Assembly (NCBI GenBank): GCA_900095095.1
Contig: FMBT01000305.1
Span: 372,001-436,000 of the forward strand
Length of the DNA stretch: 64,000 nucleotides
From: Fragilariopsis cylindrus CCMP1102
Lineage: Eukaryota > Bacillariophyta > Bacillariophyceae > Bacillariales > Bacillariaceae
Direction of reading: 5' to 3'
Part shown: piece by piece, positions 43,860 through 55,517 of the stretch
How the letters are laid out: the number at the start of each line of letters is the position of its first letter
How positions within the stretch are numbered: the first letter of the stretch is position 1
The notes under the pieces: generated by a model
Seen by the model: the letters and a program-made list of their open reading frames with translations, nothing else
Database searches by the model: none
What the model was told of the DNA's origin: nothing
Made by a program: the position numbers and the translations under genes

Positions 43860-46563
43860 ATGAAGCTTTCGTCGGTTCTATTTCAACTTTTTGTCGCCGA
43901 CTTCCTCGTCGCGACGGGTGTTCGTTCGGATGAGATCCCCACCGGTACGTTCAAGGGATGCTCGACTCCATCCTTCGAATGGGTAACCTACGACACTCGC
44001 GCCACTGCAAGCTTCAAGCCAAACGGGGAGCATACGCCAATGGGTATATCTTCGCTGCTGGAATGGTTAGATCCAACATTGATACCGATGTGATGGAAGC
44101 CGATCCCGATGTCCTAGAATTGTCGCTCATCGGCCCCTTTACGGAATCCGACGGGACCGGAGCCAGCGCGACCGTGCGGAACGCCAAGCTCCAATCCTAC
44201 TCGGCATCCATTGGAGCCGCGGAAAATGCCGGGGGGTCGTGGCATCAGTACGATGTCGGCATTGCCAAAATTGACGCGAACACGGGCGAGCCAACGAACT
44301 TCTTTTCGTGGGGAGGTGATAGCTTGGAAGAGACTGCTGCTCTTGCCGCATCTGGAGACTCCATTGTCGTATCTGGTCATTTCACGGGACACTTGGCTGC
44401 TGAACTTGCGGATGGAACTACCAAGACTATTTGGAACTCCAACGTCGGCGAGGGAGGCATTGCACTCGATGAAGATCAGTTTCATCCTAATAATAAGAAC
44501 AGCCATGCGGAAACAGGTAAGCAATATACAAAATACGAACGAATAGATGTTTGTTACGTTGAAATAAAGATCGCGATCCCCCCAATGCTTTTGAAATAAT
44601 CCTAACGCACTGTGACATTAATTTTGACAAACAGGTGTGGATGATGGCTTCATTATTAAGGCTAATGCGGACACAGGTGTTGCCGACTGGATGGTCCATT
44701 ATCCTCAATCAAGTGCGGATGCTGAAATCGTATCTGTCGACTTCGATACTTCCAATAATGTCTATGGGGCAGGTTATTCTTGCTCCAAAGGAATAGAGGA
44801 CGAATTCAAGGTTTGTGACGGTGTTATCGCCATGTTTGCTTCAAGCGATGGCGAGCTCATGTGGGAGAAAGAATTTCCTGATATGGGTGCCTTTTTCGAA
44901 GTCAAGTATGATCTCGAACAAGGTGGTGCACTGTACGTGTCAGGAACGACAACCTATGGCGGATCTACAGCGGGAAATCCGAAGGATCACCCATACTGTG
45001 ACCACGATAGCTGCTCTGTCATCATGCGCCTATCGCCTACCGACGGTGAGGTACAATGGGTGCGTACTGTGAAGGGATCTCCGCGCTGGGGAATCTTTGA
45101 TCAGAAAGGTGGTCTGGAACTTGCCGTAGAGGACCTAGACGGGCCATACATTTATGTGGCAATGGATGATACAGGCGAAGGCGAGGTCGAAGTGGCATCG
45201 CTCAATACAGGCACCCCATATGGCGGTTGCTTGTCAGCAGATGGTGTGTTCACACCCGAGTACCATGTATTTCTGAAGAAGGTAGTTTCTGGACCAAGTG
45301 ATTGTCTCTTTTTCGATCCTTCTGGTAATTCTACTTTCATTAGCAGACAAGACCCAAGGGCATCTCCTGCGTCATCAGTACTCAATGATGTCAGCTGTGG
45401 AAAACAAAGTGGGAAGGATGCATGTTTGATGAAGTTTCACAAGCATACTGGTCTACCAACATGGGCTGTAGATGTTCCTCCATTATCTGGCATTGTACCA
45501 GCTCCCGATGGCGTATCTGTTTACATTTCTGGTTACTATTTTCCTGGTAGTACTCCTGTACTCTTTGACTCTGTCTCACTCCCAGGGTATCTTTTTGAAG
45601 GTGGAAAAGGATCCCAATCAGACGGTATCTTCAATGCCAAGATTTCTGCCACGGACGGAGCTGGCGAATACGTGATGCACTCTGGTGGAGGTTTCAACGA
45701 TCGTGCGATGGACCTAGTGGGGGATGCTGAGGGTAATATTTATACTATTGGATACCAGAAGAACCTGGTTATGTATTGGGGACACAATCTCAAGACGACC
45801 GTAGTGGAAACTGATGCAATAGATCCCACCAAGACCGTAGCTTCGAAAACGCATGCGCTTGTAGCAAAGATTTCGGCGTCCACCGAGTCCATCCCCACAT
45901 GTTTGACGACGTGTTCTGGCAACACCGATGAGGCCGTCATTGAATCCAACTCTTGTTTCATTGATGGCAAGTGCTATTCTGCAGGTGTCACTGGCGATCA
46001 GTTTGGGTTGTCATGCTTTCAGTGTGATCCAACTCGGGATCAGAGAAACTGGGTGGAAGCACCTTCGCTAGGAGTGACGCAGTGTTTCATTGACAAGAGA
46101 TGCTGGGAGATCGGAGAGCCTTTTTTACCAGCGCCGAACGTGGTCTGCGAAGATTGATTCGACGTGCCAGATGTGTAGCCCGGCAGACAACGCCCTGGAA
46201 TGGTCTGTGAAGGATGGATACGAAGTTGTTGCTGACAGTATTCCCCCTAATGACTGCGCTGTACCTGCAGTTGAGACTGAAGCACCTGTTCCAGCGCCTG
46301 TACCAGCACCAGTTCCTGCACCTGTGTCAGCACCATTTCAAGCGCCTGTACCAGCGCCTCCGGCTCGGATTCTGTTACGTCCAATTCTAGTAGCTCTGAT
46401 GTCGATGGTAACAAACTCGGTGGTGGTGCTATAGCTGGTATTTCTGTGGCCTCTTTGGTAGTTGTAGGTCTTATTGCTTTCCTTGTTGCTAGAAAGTCAA
46501 GGTTTGCAGGTGAAAAATTTGATGAAACCCCAGAATCCTTTGGTGGAGACGTTGTAGCATAAG
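43860..46563 (+). CDS. Type I cell-surface protein: propeller-like repeats, Cys-rich modules, Pro-rich stalk, membrane helix
   Basis: Exons 43860-44516 and 44635 onward (intron 118 bp), about 860 residues. Signal peptide MKLSSVLFQLFVADFLVATG. Residues about 30-650 contain repeated blade-like segments (VGIAKIDANTGEPTNFFSWGG, IIKANADTGVADWMVHYP, FNAKISATDGAGEYVMHSGG, LVGDAEGNIYTIGYQ) suggesting a beta-propeller. Two Cys modules follow (CFIDGKCYSAG...CFQCDP and CFIDKRCWEIG...CQMCSP) of the type found in extracellular proteins, then a (VPAP)n stalk and a helix AIAGISVASLVVVGLIAFLVA. Apparent single-base losses lie in GGGG near 44024-44027 and near 46361. The frame also changes near 46155 and about 46500, where one extra or two missing bases are needed, so the exact C-terminus (46514 or 46563) is uncertain. 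Exon 1 is visibly GC-richer than neighbouring genes. Confidence 0.75.
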
Positions 46564-47322
46564 AACGAATGGACAAATAATCTGGTTTGATATTTTACTT
46601 TGAAATCACTTGTTGGCATGCAGCCAATGCATTGCCAAGTTCCTCCCGGAATACTACCGCATCTGCAAAGTTGAAATTTTGCATTCCTCAGGTTCTGATT
46701 GAGTATTTTTCCTTTAAGTCGATAGCATTGTTCTAATGGCACGTATCCTTTCGATTCTGCCAAAGTCTGAATCCAAGGAAAGGATTGTGTGATGATCCTT
46801 GTTGTGCTTCATCTGGTATCCTTCTGCGGTTGGGTATGGTGTTCCAGTCAGGTGTAGGTATGACAGGTAACATTTACTTTGTGCTTAGCACTTGTTGTTG
46901 TTGTAGTACCTTTAATCTCTAACTATTAGAATAAATACGAATACATACAGTAGTTGTTAACGTTCTATTAGTTATTAGAGTTACAATGATGTTAGAGATT
47001 AAAGTGAGCACAGTATGTTGTTTACATCTTGCTCCTATTCTCTTGTGTGTTGTTGTTTCTTCTGTACAAAGCTATCTCCATCTATTCGGTAAAGAAGAAG
47101 GAGTCTAGTCACACGAGTCACTTACAAATAGTTCTTATAGATACACACAGATAAAGAAAAGTCGTGTAGCATGAGCAAATACGCTATTGCAGTTTTTTCT
47201 TTCTTCTTTGAAATGGATCAAGCGTCTCACTATTGTAGGCATAATTACTGTAGTTAATAGCGACACATTGTTTTAAAAGGGTAGTAAGACATGTAAAATT
47301 TCCAGTAGCGTATGAAAAATAT
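46564..47322. other. Convergent intergenic spacer
   Basis: 3' flanks of the surface-protein gene and the trefoil-CHI gene. No coding signal seen. Confidence 0.5.
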
Positions 47323-50300
47323 TTATAGTACATAGCTGAGGCTCTTTTTGAGTTGGATTTCCTTCTCAGCCATCATTGATCTCGTATCGTCAAGGATTTC
47401 AACAGAGGAGGCACCAGATTCGTCACTATCCGAGTTTTCAGAGTCGGCAGGAACTGCTACCATATATGATGACCCAGTCGTCTTTCGTGTCACGACTGAT
47501 TTTGTTCGCGTAGACCATTTTGCTGGGAAACTTGCAATCAAAAGTAGAAGGAGGTACAAGTGGACCATACCAAAGATGAGTTTTTGAGTAACATTCGATG
47601 CTGACATAGAACCCTCCTCAAGTCCAATAATGCGTGATATTATTCGTGTGTACGTCGTTTCTCGTTCTGGTGTTGTGACAGAGCTTTGTTCGAACAAATT
47701 GGCAGATATCTCTTCCAGTTCACTATCGGTAATCCAACCTGGAAAAGGAACAGGAATCGATACCGATTTTTGATCAGAAGGATAAAATGATGATAACGCC
47801 TGGTTTGTAAAAGTCGACACATGCTTGCCGATAAGATCTGTCCGTCGTTCTACCTCCTCACCCATTTTTCGTGCTGTGGATCCAACAGAACGAGCTTTAT
47901 CCATCGCACCACCAGCAATATCATGGGCTCCGCTTTGTACAAAATCAGCAAGTGTCGCTGCTTGAGACGAAATTGCGCCTCCGACACCTCCAATTAATCT
48001 AAAGACCGGTTTACCTGTAGGGGCGGCGTGAGTCGCTGTGTTTGTTTGGTGCGAGGAATACGGGGTAGCATAACCTTTCACTTGAGAAAGAGGCGCTAAT
48101 AACATTGGAAACCCATCTACAACCCGATCTAAGAAGTCATATGACATCGGATTATCCAAACGCAAGTACTCATAGAATATACCTTCGGCAATATCTGGTC
48201 TTTGAAAGGTATCCATAAAAACTCCATTCAGACGAACCTAACAAAAAAAATGGTGAGTAAATAAATAATTTAAAAAAAGTCTCTCACTTTTTTGGGTAGA
48301 TTTCTTTTTCTTTTTCACGTACCTCCAAGTCTCCATTCTTTCTCCAAGTAAAAACAAGTTCAGTACCTCGTGCGCAGCAAGATGGATCTGCGTTGTATTC
48401 TGCGGGTGCAACTTGTGCACACGTACAACGATTAGGATTGTCAGGTGACATTGCAATGCCTAAGAATATTGGATCGGCAGGTCTTGGTCTCATACTAGAC
48501 CCGATCAATAAATCTTTAGCTTCTTGTGTAAGCATTTTCCAATCGGCATCGAGACTGGATCTCATGGTTTCGGTTGAAAGTTGCATGTTTATCTTCAAAA
48601 ATATTGTTCTATCAAAACTACCCGCAGGACCGTTATTTGTAGTAAAACCTTTCATAGAACGAAGGATATCGAAAAATTCTGGTCTTTCTCTAAGACCTTC
48701 CGATGACAGACTAGCATACGGTTCGAAACTTGGATCAGCTAGAATATCACGTTTGGATGCATAATATCCAACACCGTAAACCTTTTGATTCAATTTATTC
48801 GATCGAAACGATCCAACATGGAGCAACAACAACAGACAGTAAGTTAGAAGAAGAACACGAAAGAAGCATACCAACAACTTGACTTTAACGAAAAGAGGAG
48901 GAGGAACGATTTGTTTTGTTTTGTGTGGGCTTACCTTAATTTTCAACATGGTCTTAGTATATTGACCGACACCTGTAAGAGTGTGCCGACCAGCATCTTT
49001 TCGTTCATGTCCAAGATATTGACATAGATCTGTATGATAGATGAGACCATTTTGAGGATCCGTCCATCGTTCCTCATTAGAGGTTGCAACATATGGATTC
49101 ATTTGAATTTTTCGTATAATCGGTTTTTCTGATAAAGAAGGAGAGGAAGAAGGACTATCATTAGTATGGAGTACTTTCGGTGGTTGTGTTAATAATGATG
49201 ATCTCTTCTTCTTTTCTTCTCCTTTGAGTGATTTTTTGTTTTAGTTGTTGTGAGTTTCGTATGATGACCTGTTGCAATCAGTATAGGATTTGTATTTCCA
49301 AAAAAGCGAGGAATTGATTGCTTTGAAATAGCAGTTCCATCAGTTTGAGCAGTTTCCGATAATCTTCTATGTGGTAAGATGGATGTTACATGAAATGGTA
49401 ACAAACGTAACTCTGGTGTACGATCTGTAAGAACTGATGCATGACTGTGTGCAATGTCTACTCGTGATGGAGGAAGATTAATATTTTTAGTAATTTGTTG
49501 CTGTTGCTGTTGCTGTTGTGGTGGTTTTTTGATACTATTATTATCTGACGATTTTTTAATTGTAGATGATGGTGGTCGTGGTCGTGAAGAAGGAGGATAT
49601 TGATGCATATCTTCTTCTCCACGCTCCTGCTGTTGATAATTGTGACGAACAAACTGTATTTGAACTACTCTGTTATTGACACTTTTCTTCTTGTTATCAT
49701 CTCCATCATTATGATCCAATAATAATGAGGAGGAGGATGATGATGATGATGATGATGTTGAATTTTGATTACTATTATGATTCGTATTAGCGGGTTGATT
49801 ACCATCACAAGAGCTGAGGAACGCTTCTGATGATGCATCATCAGAATTCCTCCATACACATGAATCAAGATTTAGTCGTTGCTTGTTAAAGAGACCACTA
49901 CGGTTTTTTGTCCCGGTTGCCGCTGCCCTTCGACTGCTACTACTACTACGTGTACTACCAAAACCTACTCTTGTTGGTTTATCAAAGTGTAACGTCCCAT
50001 ATTCGTTTACTTTCCAATACCATGCACGATCTTGTGAACAGGATACAATAACAAGTTTATTATCCTTTCTTCGTCTTGTTAGACAATCCATATCAGTGAA
50101 ATCTTCATTTTTGTTATTTCCATCCTTATTAGTGGATTGCTGCTGTTCCTTGGATGAGATTGTTTCTATCTTTTCTTCCTCGGATAATAATTTGTTGTTC
50201 CCCCCAATAATAAGCTGATGGTCCTGATCTGCATATACTTGTAGTGCATAATAACCTTGAATTAATGCTTCTTGTTGATTCTCATAATCAACATCTTCTG

Positions 50301-50655
50301 TGGCCCATCGGATCCATTGTCTTCGCCTCGCGTGACGTTTCGATTTTGGTATCACACGCCATAAATTTGAATCACCACATTCAGAAAATAAACCCATCGG
50401 ACCAAAACATTTTGAATCATTTGCATCTTGTAACCAATATGGTTCTATTACAGGTAGTTTATTATTATTATTATTATTGTTATTATTATTGCTGATGTTG
50501 TTGTTGTTGTTGTTTGCATCCTCCTCTTGTTGTTGCTTTATTGATGATGATGGATTCTTGATCTCGCCTGTAATGGATATCGTTGTTAGAACAGGACAAA
50601 CAAGATGCAATACGACAAGGAAAAACCTTGATGAACGAGTTCTTGCAATTGTCAT
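47323..50655 (-). CDS. Secreted beta-trefoil (ricin-type) plus chalcone-isomerase-like protein with C-terminal membrane helix
   Basis: Read as one gene: exons 50655-48935, 48781-48323 and 48237-47323 (introns 153 and 85 bp), about 1,031 residues. A signal peptide is followed by an Asn-rich linker. Residues about 75-290 look like a ricin-type beta-trefoil (CLTRRRKDNKLVIVSCSQDRAWYW; CVWRNSDDASSEAFLSSC) broken by low-complexity inserts. A Ser/Gln-rich spacer leads to a chalcone-isomerase-like fold (KVYGVGYYASKRDIL, FDRTIFLKINMQLSTETMRSSL, VRLNGVFMDTFQRPDIAEGIFYEYL). A membrane helix near the end (LIFGMVHLYLLLLLIASF) precedes an acidic tail. The join between the trefoil part and the CHI part crosses one apparent lost base in AAAA near 49220; only about 90 bp of fully open sequence separates them, with no room for a promoter. 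Two genes is the alternative. Catalysis is unproven; many CHI-fold proteins bind fatty acids. Confidence 0.65.
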
Positions 50656-51555
50656 GATGAATCAATCCTTTCTTCTTCTCCTTTTTCACGTTCCGTGCCC
50701 TACTATTTTCTTTACAGTGTTGTTGCTATGCTTTTTTTTGTTTTGTTCTGTTCAACTAATGTTGTATGTGATCCTCCCCTCTATCTATTATTGACATTGT
50801 CGATTAGTTTCCAAATTGTTGTTACTCAATTGATAATCTTGTCAAAGAATAATTGCACTTCCCACGCTTTAAGTAGTACAGTAGTTTGGGTGCGTATTGA
50901 TTCGAATGATTGATATCTATCTGCTCTGTTATTTTGTTTCTCACATTAACAACTTCGTTGATTGGCTTGATAGCTCTCTTTATTTTTTACTTTTGGTGTT
51001 GAAATACAATCATTGATTTGTTGCACATCATAATAAACTTCATAAATTAGTGCACTGCGGTGATTACTGTGATTACCGGTAGGTAACCAGGAAGTTGTCA
51101 ACTGTAGTACGCTGGGCAACGTGGTTCACGTCAGGATTCACGTCAACTAAGAAACTAACAAATCAAAGTTACAGGACATCCATCGACGTCATCTTTTTAT
51201 TTTAATTCAATGCTTTCCACGTGGAATGTTGAAAATGTTGACTTCCTTATTTAGATTTTAATAACTACCGTATTAGAACTTCTAGCTTACATACTTCCTC
51301 CGGGCAGCGCACATTGTCCACGGGGTAAGCATGATAATATTCTAACTGCTAAAGCACACTATAATGAATTGTATTACGTACTAACGTTACTGTACTGTAT
51401 GCAATTCAGGTAAAGAGTTTAATAAAGTGCATATAGACTGTGCCCAAAACTGCTTAGCTAGTTTAATTTTCTGTAGTAGTAGTTTTGAAAGAATGAATGA
51501 ATGAATGATAGATTGATTGGTTGGTTGAAACAGGCAAGCAAGCCATGTTGTGAAC

Positions 51556-51587
<32 letters not shown>

Positions 51588-52098
51588 CAAGCAAGATGAT
51601 GTGAAAGAGTGTGTACTATTTTTGCTGGATAAATATCATCCCTCCGACCCTTTTCTGTCAGGAAATGCAGTCCATGCAGGATCTTATCCGAAATTCAGAA
51701 AAAGAAACTTGGGCTTCAAGATTAATCAAGTTCTTACGATTTATTGATTATTGCACCGTACGTACTAGCTAGGAGTGTGTATTTTTCGTAGTACTGTTAC
51801 TATACAAATATGATGTAAGACTAGAAAGAAAAAATGACAGAGCATGTGTCATGTCTGGCTGCAGAAGAATAAACAACTGATGAATTATTAGAAGCAATAC
51901 TATTTATTGATTATTGTGATGGTTCTGCTACCTTCTTCTTCTTTTTCTTCCTTGTTTTAGTTCGTTGATTCCTACTTTTTAAGGAAAACTTCTGTCCTTA
52001 GGTATGTCTTCGTTACAATTAGCCCTCCATCATCATATGTTGCTAGCAATACCTCCAAGCGTACAGAATGAACGAGGTTCTTTGATATTGTATTTTCA
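50656..52098. other. Intergenic with a GA microsatellite
   Basis: A GA dinucleotide run of about 29 bp lies at 51560-51588. No gene recognised. Confidence 0.6.
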
Positions 52099-52575
52099 TT
52101 AAAATACCGTTGTGTTCTTGACAACCTTGCCGTTGATTTTTCCATCCACTGGTACCATCATCTTTGCCACAGCTTCCTTGACGAGATCAGTGGCATCTGG
52201 TCCCAATTGGGCCCAGCTAAACCAACTGGTTTCTTCGTTGGCACTGAACAATTTTTCTGGATCGGGTCCGTTGAAAAACCACAGTCCTTCGATTTCCAAA
52301 TTCTCCAACGTATGAACCACAGCAAAACACTCGTCCGTCATCGAGGACATACCGCTTTGTGCCATAAGATTCGTAACAATTTCGACCGTATCGTTTAGAT
52401 TTTCATTAGAGTCGGCTTCATCATACACCATTGTCCAGATTGATGTTGCTTCAGAGTCGTAGGTAGACCAGAATTTGGTCATCAAATCGTCATCCTTAGC
52501 AGCGAAAGTAGCCTTCCAAGCCTTCACTAACTCGGCCCCATTGGCAGTGCTTGTTGTATCAGTCGTGTCCGCCAT
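52099..52575 (-). CDS. Standalone EF1B-gamma C-terminal domain protein
   Basis: 158 residues, intronless. Residues about 35-135 match the conserved C-terminal domain of elongation factor 1B gamma: FWSTYDSEATSIW, a central MAQSGMSSMTDECFAVVHTL, IEGLWFFNGPDPEKLFSANEETSWFSW. The usual N-terminal GST domain and Lys-rich linker are absent, and the sequence starts directly MADTTDTTSTANG. In full-length EF1G this domain follows a GST-like dimer domain within the eEF1B guanine-exchange complex. A free domain is uncommon, and its role (translation or stress) is unknown. The C-terminus (VDGKINGKVVKNTTVF) is hydrophilic. No targeting signal, so cytosolic. No frame breaks. Confidence 0.8.
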   Translation of the reverse strand: MADTTDTTSTANGAELVKAWKATFAAKDDDLMTKFWSTYDSEATSIWTMVYDEADSNENLNDTVEIVTNLMAQSGMSSMTDECFAVVHTLENLEIEGLWFFNGPDPEKLFSANEETSWFSWAQLGPDATDLVKEAVAKMMVPVDGKINGKVVKNTTVF

Positions 52576-53348
52576 TTTGAAATAGAAATTGAAATTGAAT
52601 TTGAAGGTCGAATTGGAAGAATAATGATATCAAGGGTTGACGAATGCTGATGACTATATATTTTCAATTTGGTTACACATTCCGCTATCTGATATCCAAT
52701 GGTCAAAAAATGTTCATCAATCGTGGTCATTAATGCGGGGGGTGGGGGGTGCTGGAAAAAATCGCTCGATTTCAATTTTAATTAAAATCGAATCAATCAA
52801 ATCATCAAAACACGCGCAACAAGAACAAGCAAGAACAAGAAATCATCACAGCATCACAAGAAACAAGAACAAAGAAAACAACAACGGTCAATCTCGAACG
52901 GCACGTCGTCGTATCACGACAATATCATGATGCAATATGCAAAGAAAATCTCAACGCCTATTTAGTAGATCAGCTATTGTTAAAGTATTTAATACTGTTC
53001 ACGCTACTAGTAATTAAATCGTTTTCGACTAATTGGCCCGAGCTGTTGTTGAATAACGACTAAATATTGTTTATTTTTTCGACAATTCTAATTCTATATA
53101 TAGGAGTCGGATTTTAAGTCTATACAGTGTAATACTAAAAGGATTGATGACGGTGTGGAAACATAATATAGTACTCTAAGAGAATCTCTTTTATTTTTAT
53201 CATCATCATCATCATCATTAAAAAGTTTACAATTATTTAATTCAATTTCTCTCTCTCTCTACCAGCAACGTGTTCTGTTCGCATTTTATGTACGTAATGT
53301 TTATAATTATTATTATCATCATGATCAATTGTTGTAATTAGTTATTAG
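52576..53348. other. Intergenic
   Basis: Upstream of the EF1G-domain gene and downstream of the PP2A scaffold gene; contains a G-rich patch at about 52736-52751 and an ATC run at 53201-53219. Nothing else seen. Confidence 0.5.
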
Positions 53349-55517
53349 TTATTTCTTTGGAATAGCAGCCAAGGCCTCAGAACAAGCCTGACGACAGTCA
53401 ACATCTTCTTCTTCCGCCATGCGACTTTCTAATGCTGGTAAAATCTGAGCCTGGACGACCGCAACCTGTGCAGGATCTTCTGCGGTAACAATCTTTGTTA
53501 TACCCTGAGCGGCGACCATGCGTACATTCGCTACCCGATCGACTAATCCACGTAACATTTGTAATACGGTATCATTCCATAATGTACCACCTGCTCCGGA
53601 ACTATTCTCACCGCCATCCTCCCCACAGGCAAAGGCTGTTGCCGCATGTGCTTGAAGGATAGTTATCCGGATCAAGTAACTACCGGATGCTGCATGATTA
53701 TAAATCCGTACATGTTGTGGTAGGATGTGTTGGACCATCCAATCCTGTCCCGCAGCGTTGACTAATACCGGCATACCTGCAACACATGCCGTTCGGACAC
53801 ATGCAACTGGATCTAATAGCAAAACTAACCATGCCGGTTCAAGTAGTACATTGGCAAAGAAATCCAATCCACGTGCTTCCGCTAAGTGTGGTAATAACTT
53901 CGCAACACCCTCTCTAACTCTCCAATTGGTCGCCTTGGACATATTCAAAATACTACTAACAACTCCATTCATACCATTCAATAGATGAGATAATTTATGT
54001 AGATTCCCTAATACCTGAAGTTGTACCTCTTGGAATTCATCTTGCAAAAAACCTTCCAATAGTGGACCGAATGTTTGAACGATTAAGGAATCATCCAATG
54101 TACCACCCTCAGAACTATCCATAATAGCAAGCGCGGTCTTACTGCGGACCTCCATGACAACATCATCCGCCAGGCTAGGTAGTAATGGCATTAAGTAATT
54201 TGAAAATAATGCACTGCCACCCCAATGGACCATCCGTGCAAAGTGTCCAACAGCAGCAGCACGTACTTCAGCTTCTGCATCCGAAAGTAAAGAAACAAAG
54301 CATGCAACTACCAATGCTTGATCATTTGCATATTTTGAATTTCCCTGAAATCCAAGATTGATAGCAACATCACTAAACTTTTTAGCTAAATTGTGACGAA
54401 CACGCCTGTATTATATTCAATCAATGATATTAATATTAATCGGGTCATCAATGATAATAATAATGGTATGATAATAATATGATAATGATAGGAAAAAGAA
54501 GAGGAAAGAAACAGAAAAAGAAACGAAAAAATGCATGAGAAGAAACTCGCTTCATCAAGAACCACCACCACCAACAACAACAACAAAATGATATATGTAG
54601 TATAATATGTAGAATAAGACAAGAACTTACCAACTTGTATCGGTACTACCTTCCTTTAATAGTGGTAGGAAATATTCTTTTGTCCAGTCTGGTGTTTTTC
54701 CAAAGGATGGACCAACATCAGCCATAGATGCAACAGCTAACATCCGTACACTATCTTGGTCGTCTTTACATAATTGTTGTAATACAGGAATTAAATCATT
54801 GGCTGCCTTATCTTTCGAACCACCTTGCAATGTGGAAATGAAGGATCCTAAATGTTGTGACGCTGCCCGTCGGACCATCGGTGTTTCATCTAAACACAAT
54901 TCTTTAAATAGATACGATAATTCTGAATATTTTGTTAACGTGTGTAATGCTGGTAACATCCCAGCAGCGGATACCTTAGCGGTAAACCAATCCGCACCGA
55001 CTAAACGTTTTGCCATGCTCACTAATGTTGTGACAACCGAGGCATCTAATGGTGTACTTGAATTTGCTGTTTGATTACCCATATTTGTACATAAATGATT
55101 CATGAGTACAACAGCCTCGTCACGTACCACAGTTTCTTCCACAGCAGCAAGTCGTTCCACAATTGGTAATAATTCCATAACCTCGGATGGTTTTGTTAAT
55201 AACGCAGGAACAAATGTTTGTATTTGTTTTGCCATAAGTAGTAATAGTTCATCATCCATTGGTGGTTGCGATAGTGCGACCTGTTGCAGGTATGGTAATA
55301 AATCAGATTGCACTGTTGTTGTTCCCATAGCATATGCAACAACTGGTAAACGTTTCATTGCATCAATTTTTGCTTCACTATTACCAGTTTCCATTTGTGT
55401 TTGAAATAAATCAAATGGACCCATATTATTTAATTCGTCAACACCCTGTGGAATACTCCTTGCCAATGTTAAGGATGTTGCTGGTGAAATCCCAGCGGGA
55501 GATAATGAAAGAGACAT
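53349..55517 (-). CDS. PP2A scaffold (regulatory subunit A, PR65) HEAT-repeat protein
   Basis: Scaffold that joins the catalytic C subunit and variable B subunits of protein phosphatase 2A. Exons 55517-54631 and 54405-53349 (intron 225 bp), 647 residues, slightly longer than the usual about 590. About fifteen HEAT repeats are visible, with strongly diagnostic stretches: LLPIVERLAAVEETVVRDEA, GADWFTAKVSAAGMLP, RRAASQHLGSF, RVRHNLAKKFSDVA, SRMAEEEDVDCRQACSEAL. The intron junction T-S-W-R-V-R-H-N keeps phase. The N-terminus carries about 40 extra residues. Cytosolic or nuclear. No frame breaks. Confidence 0.95.
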
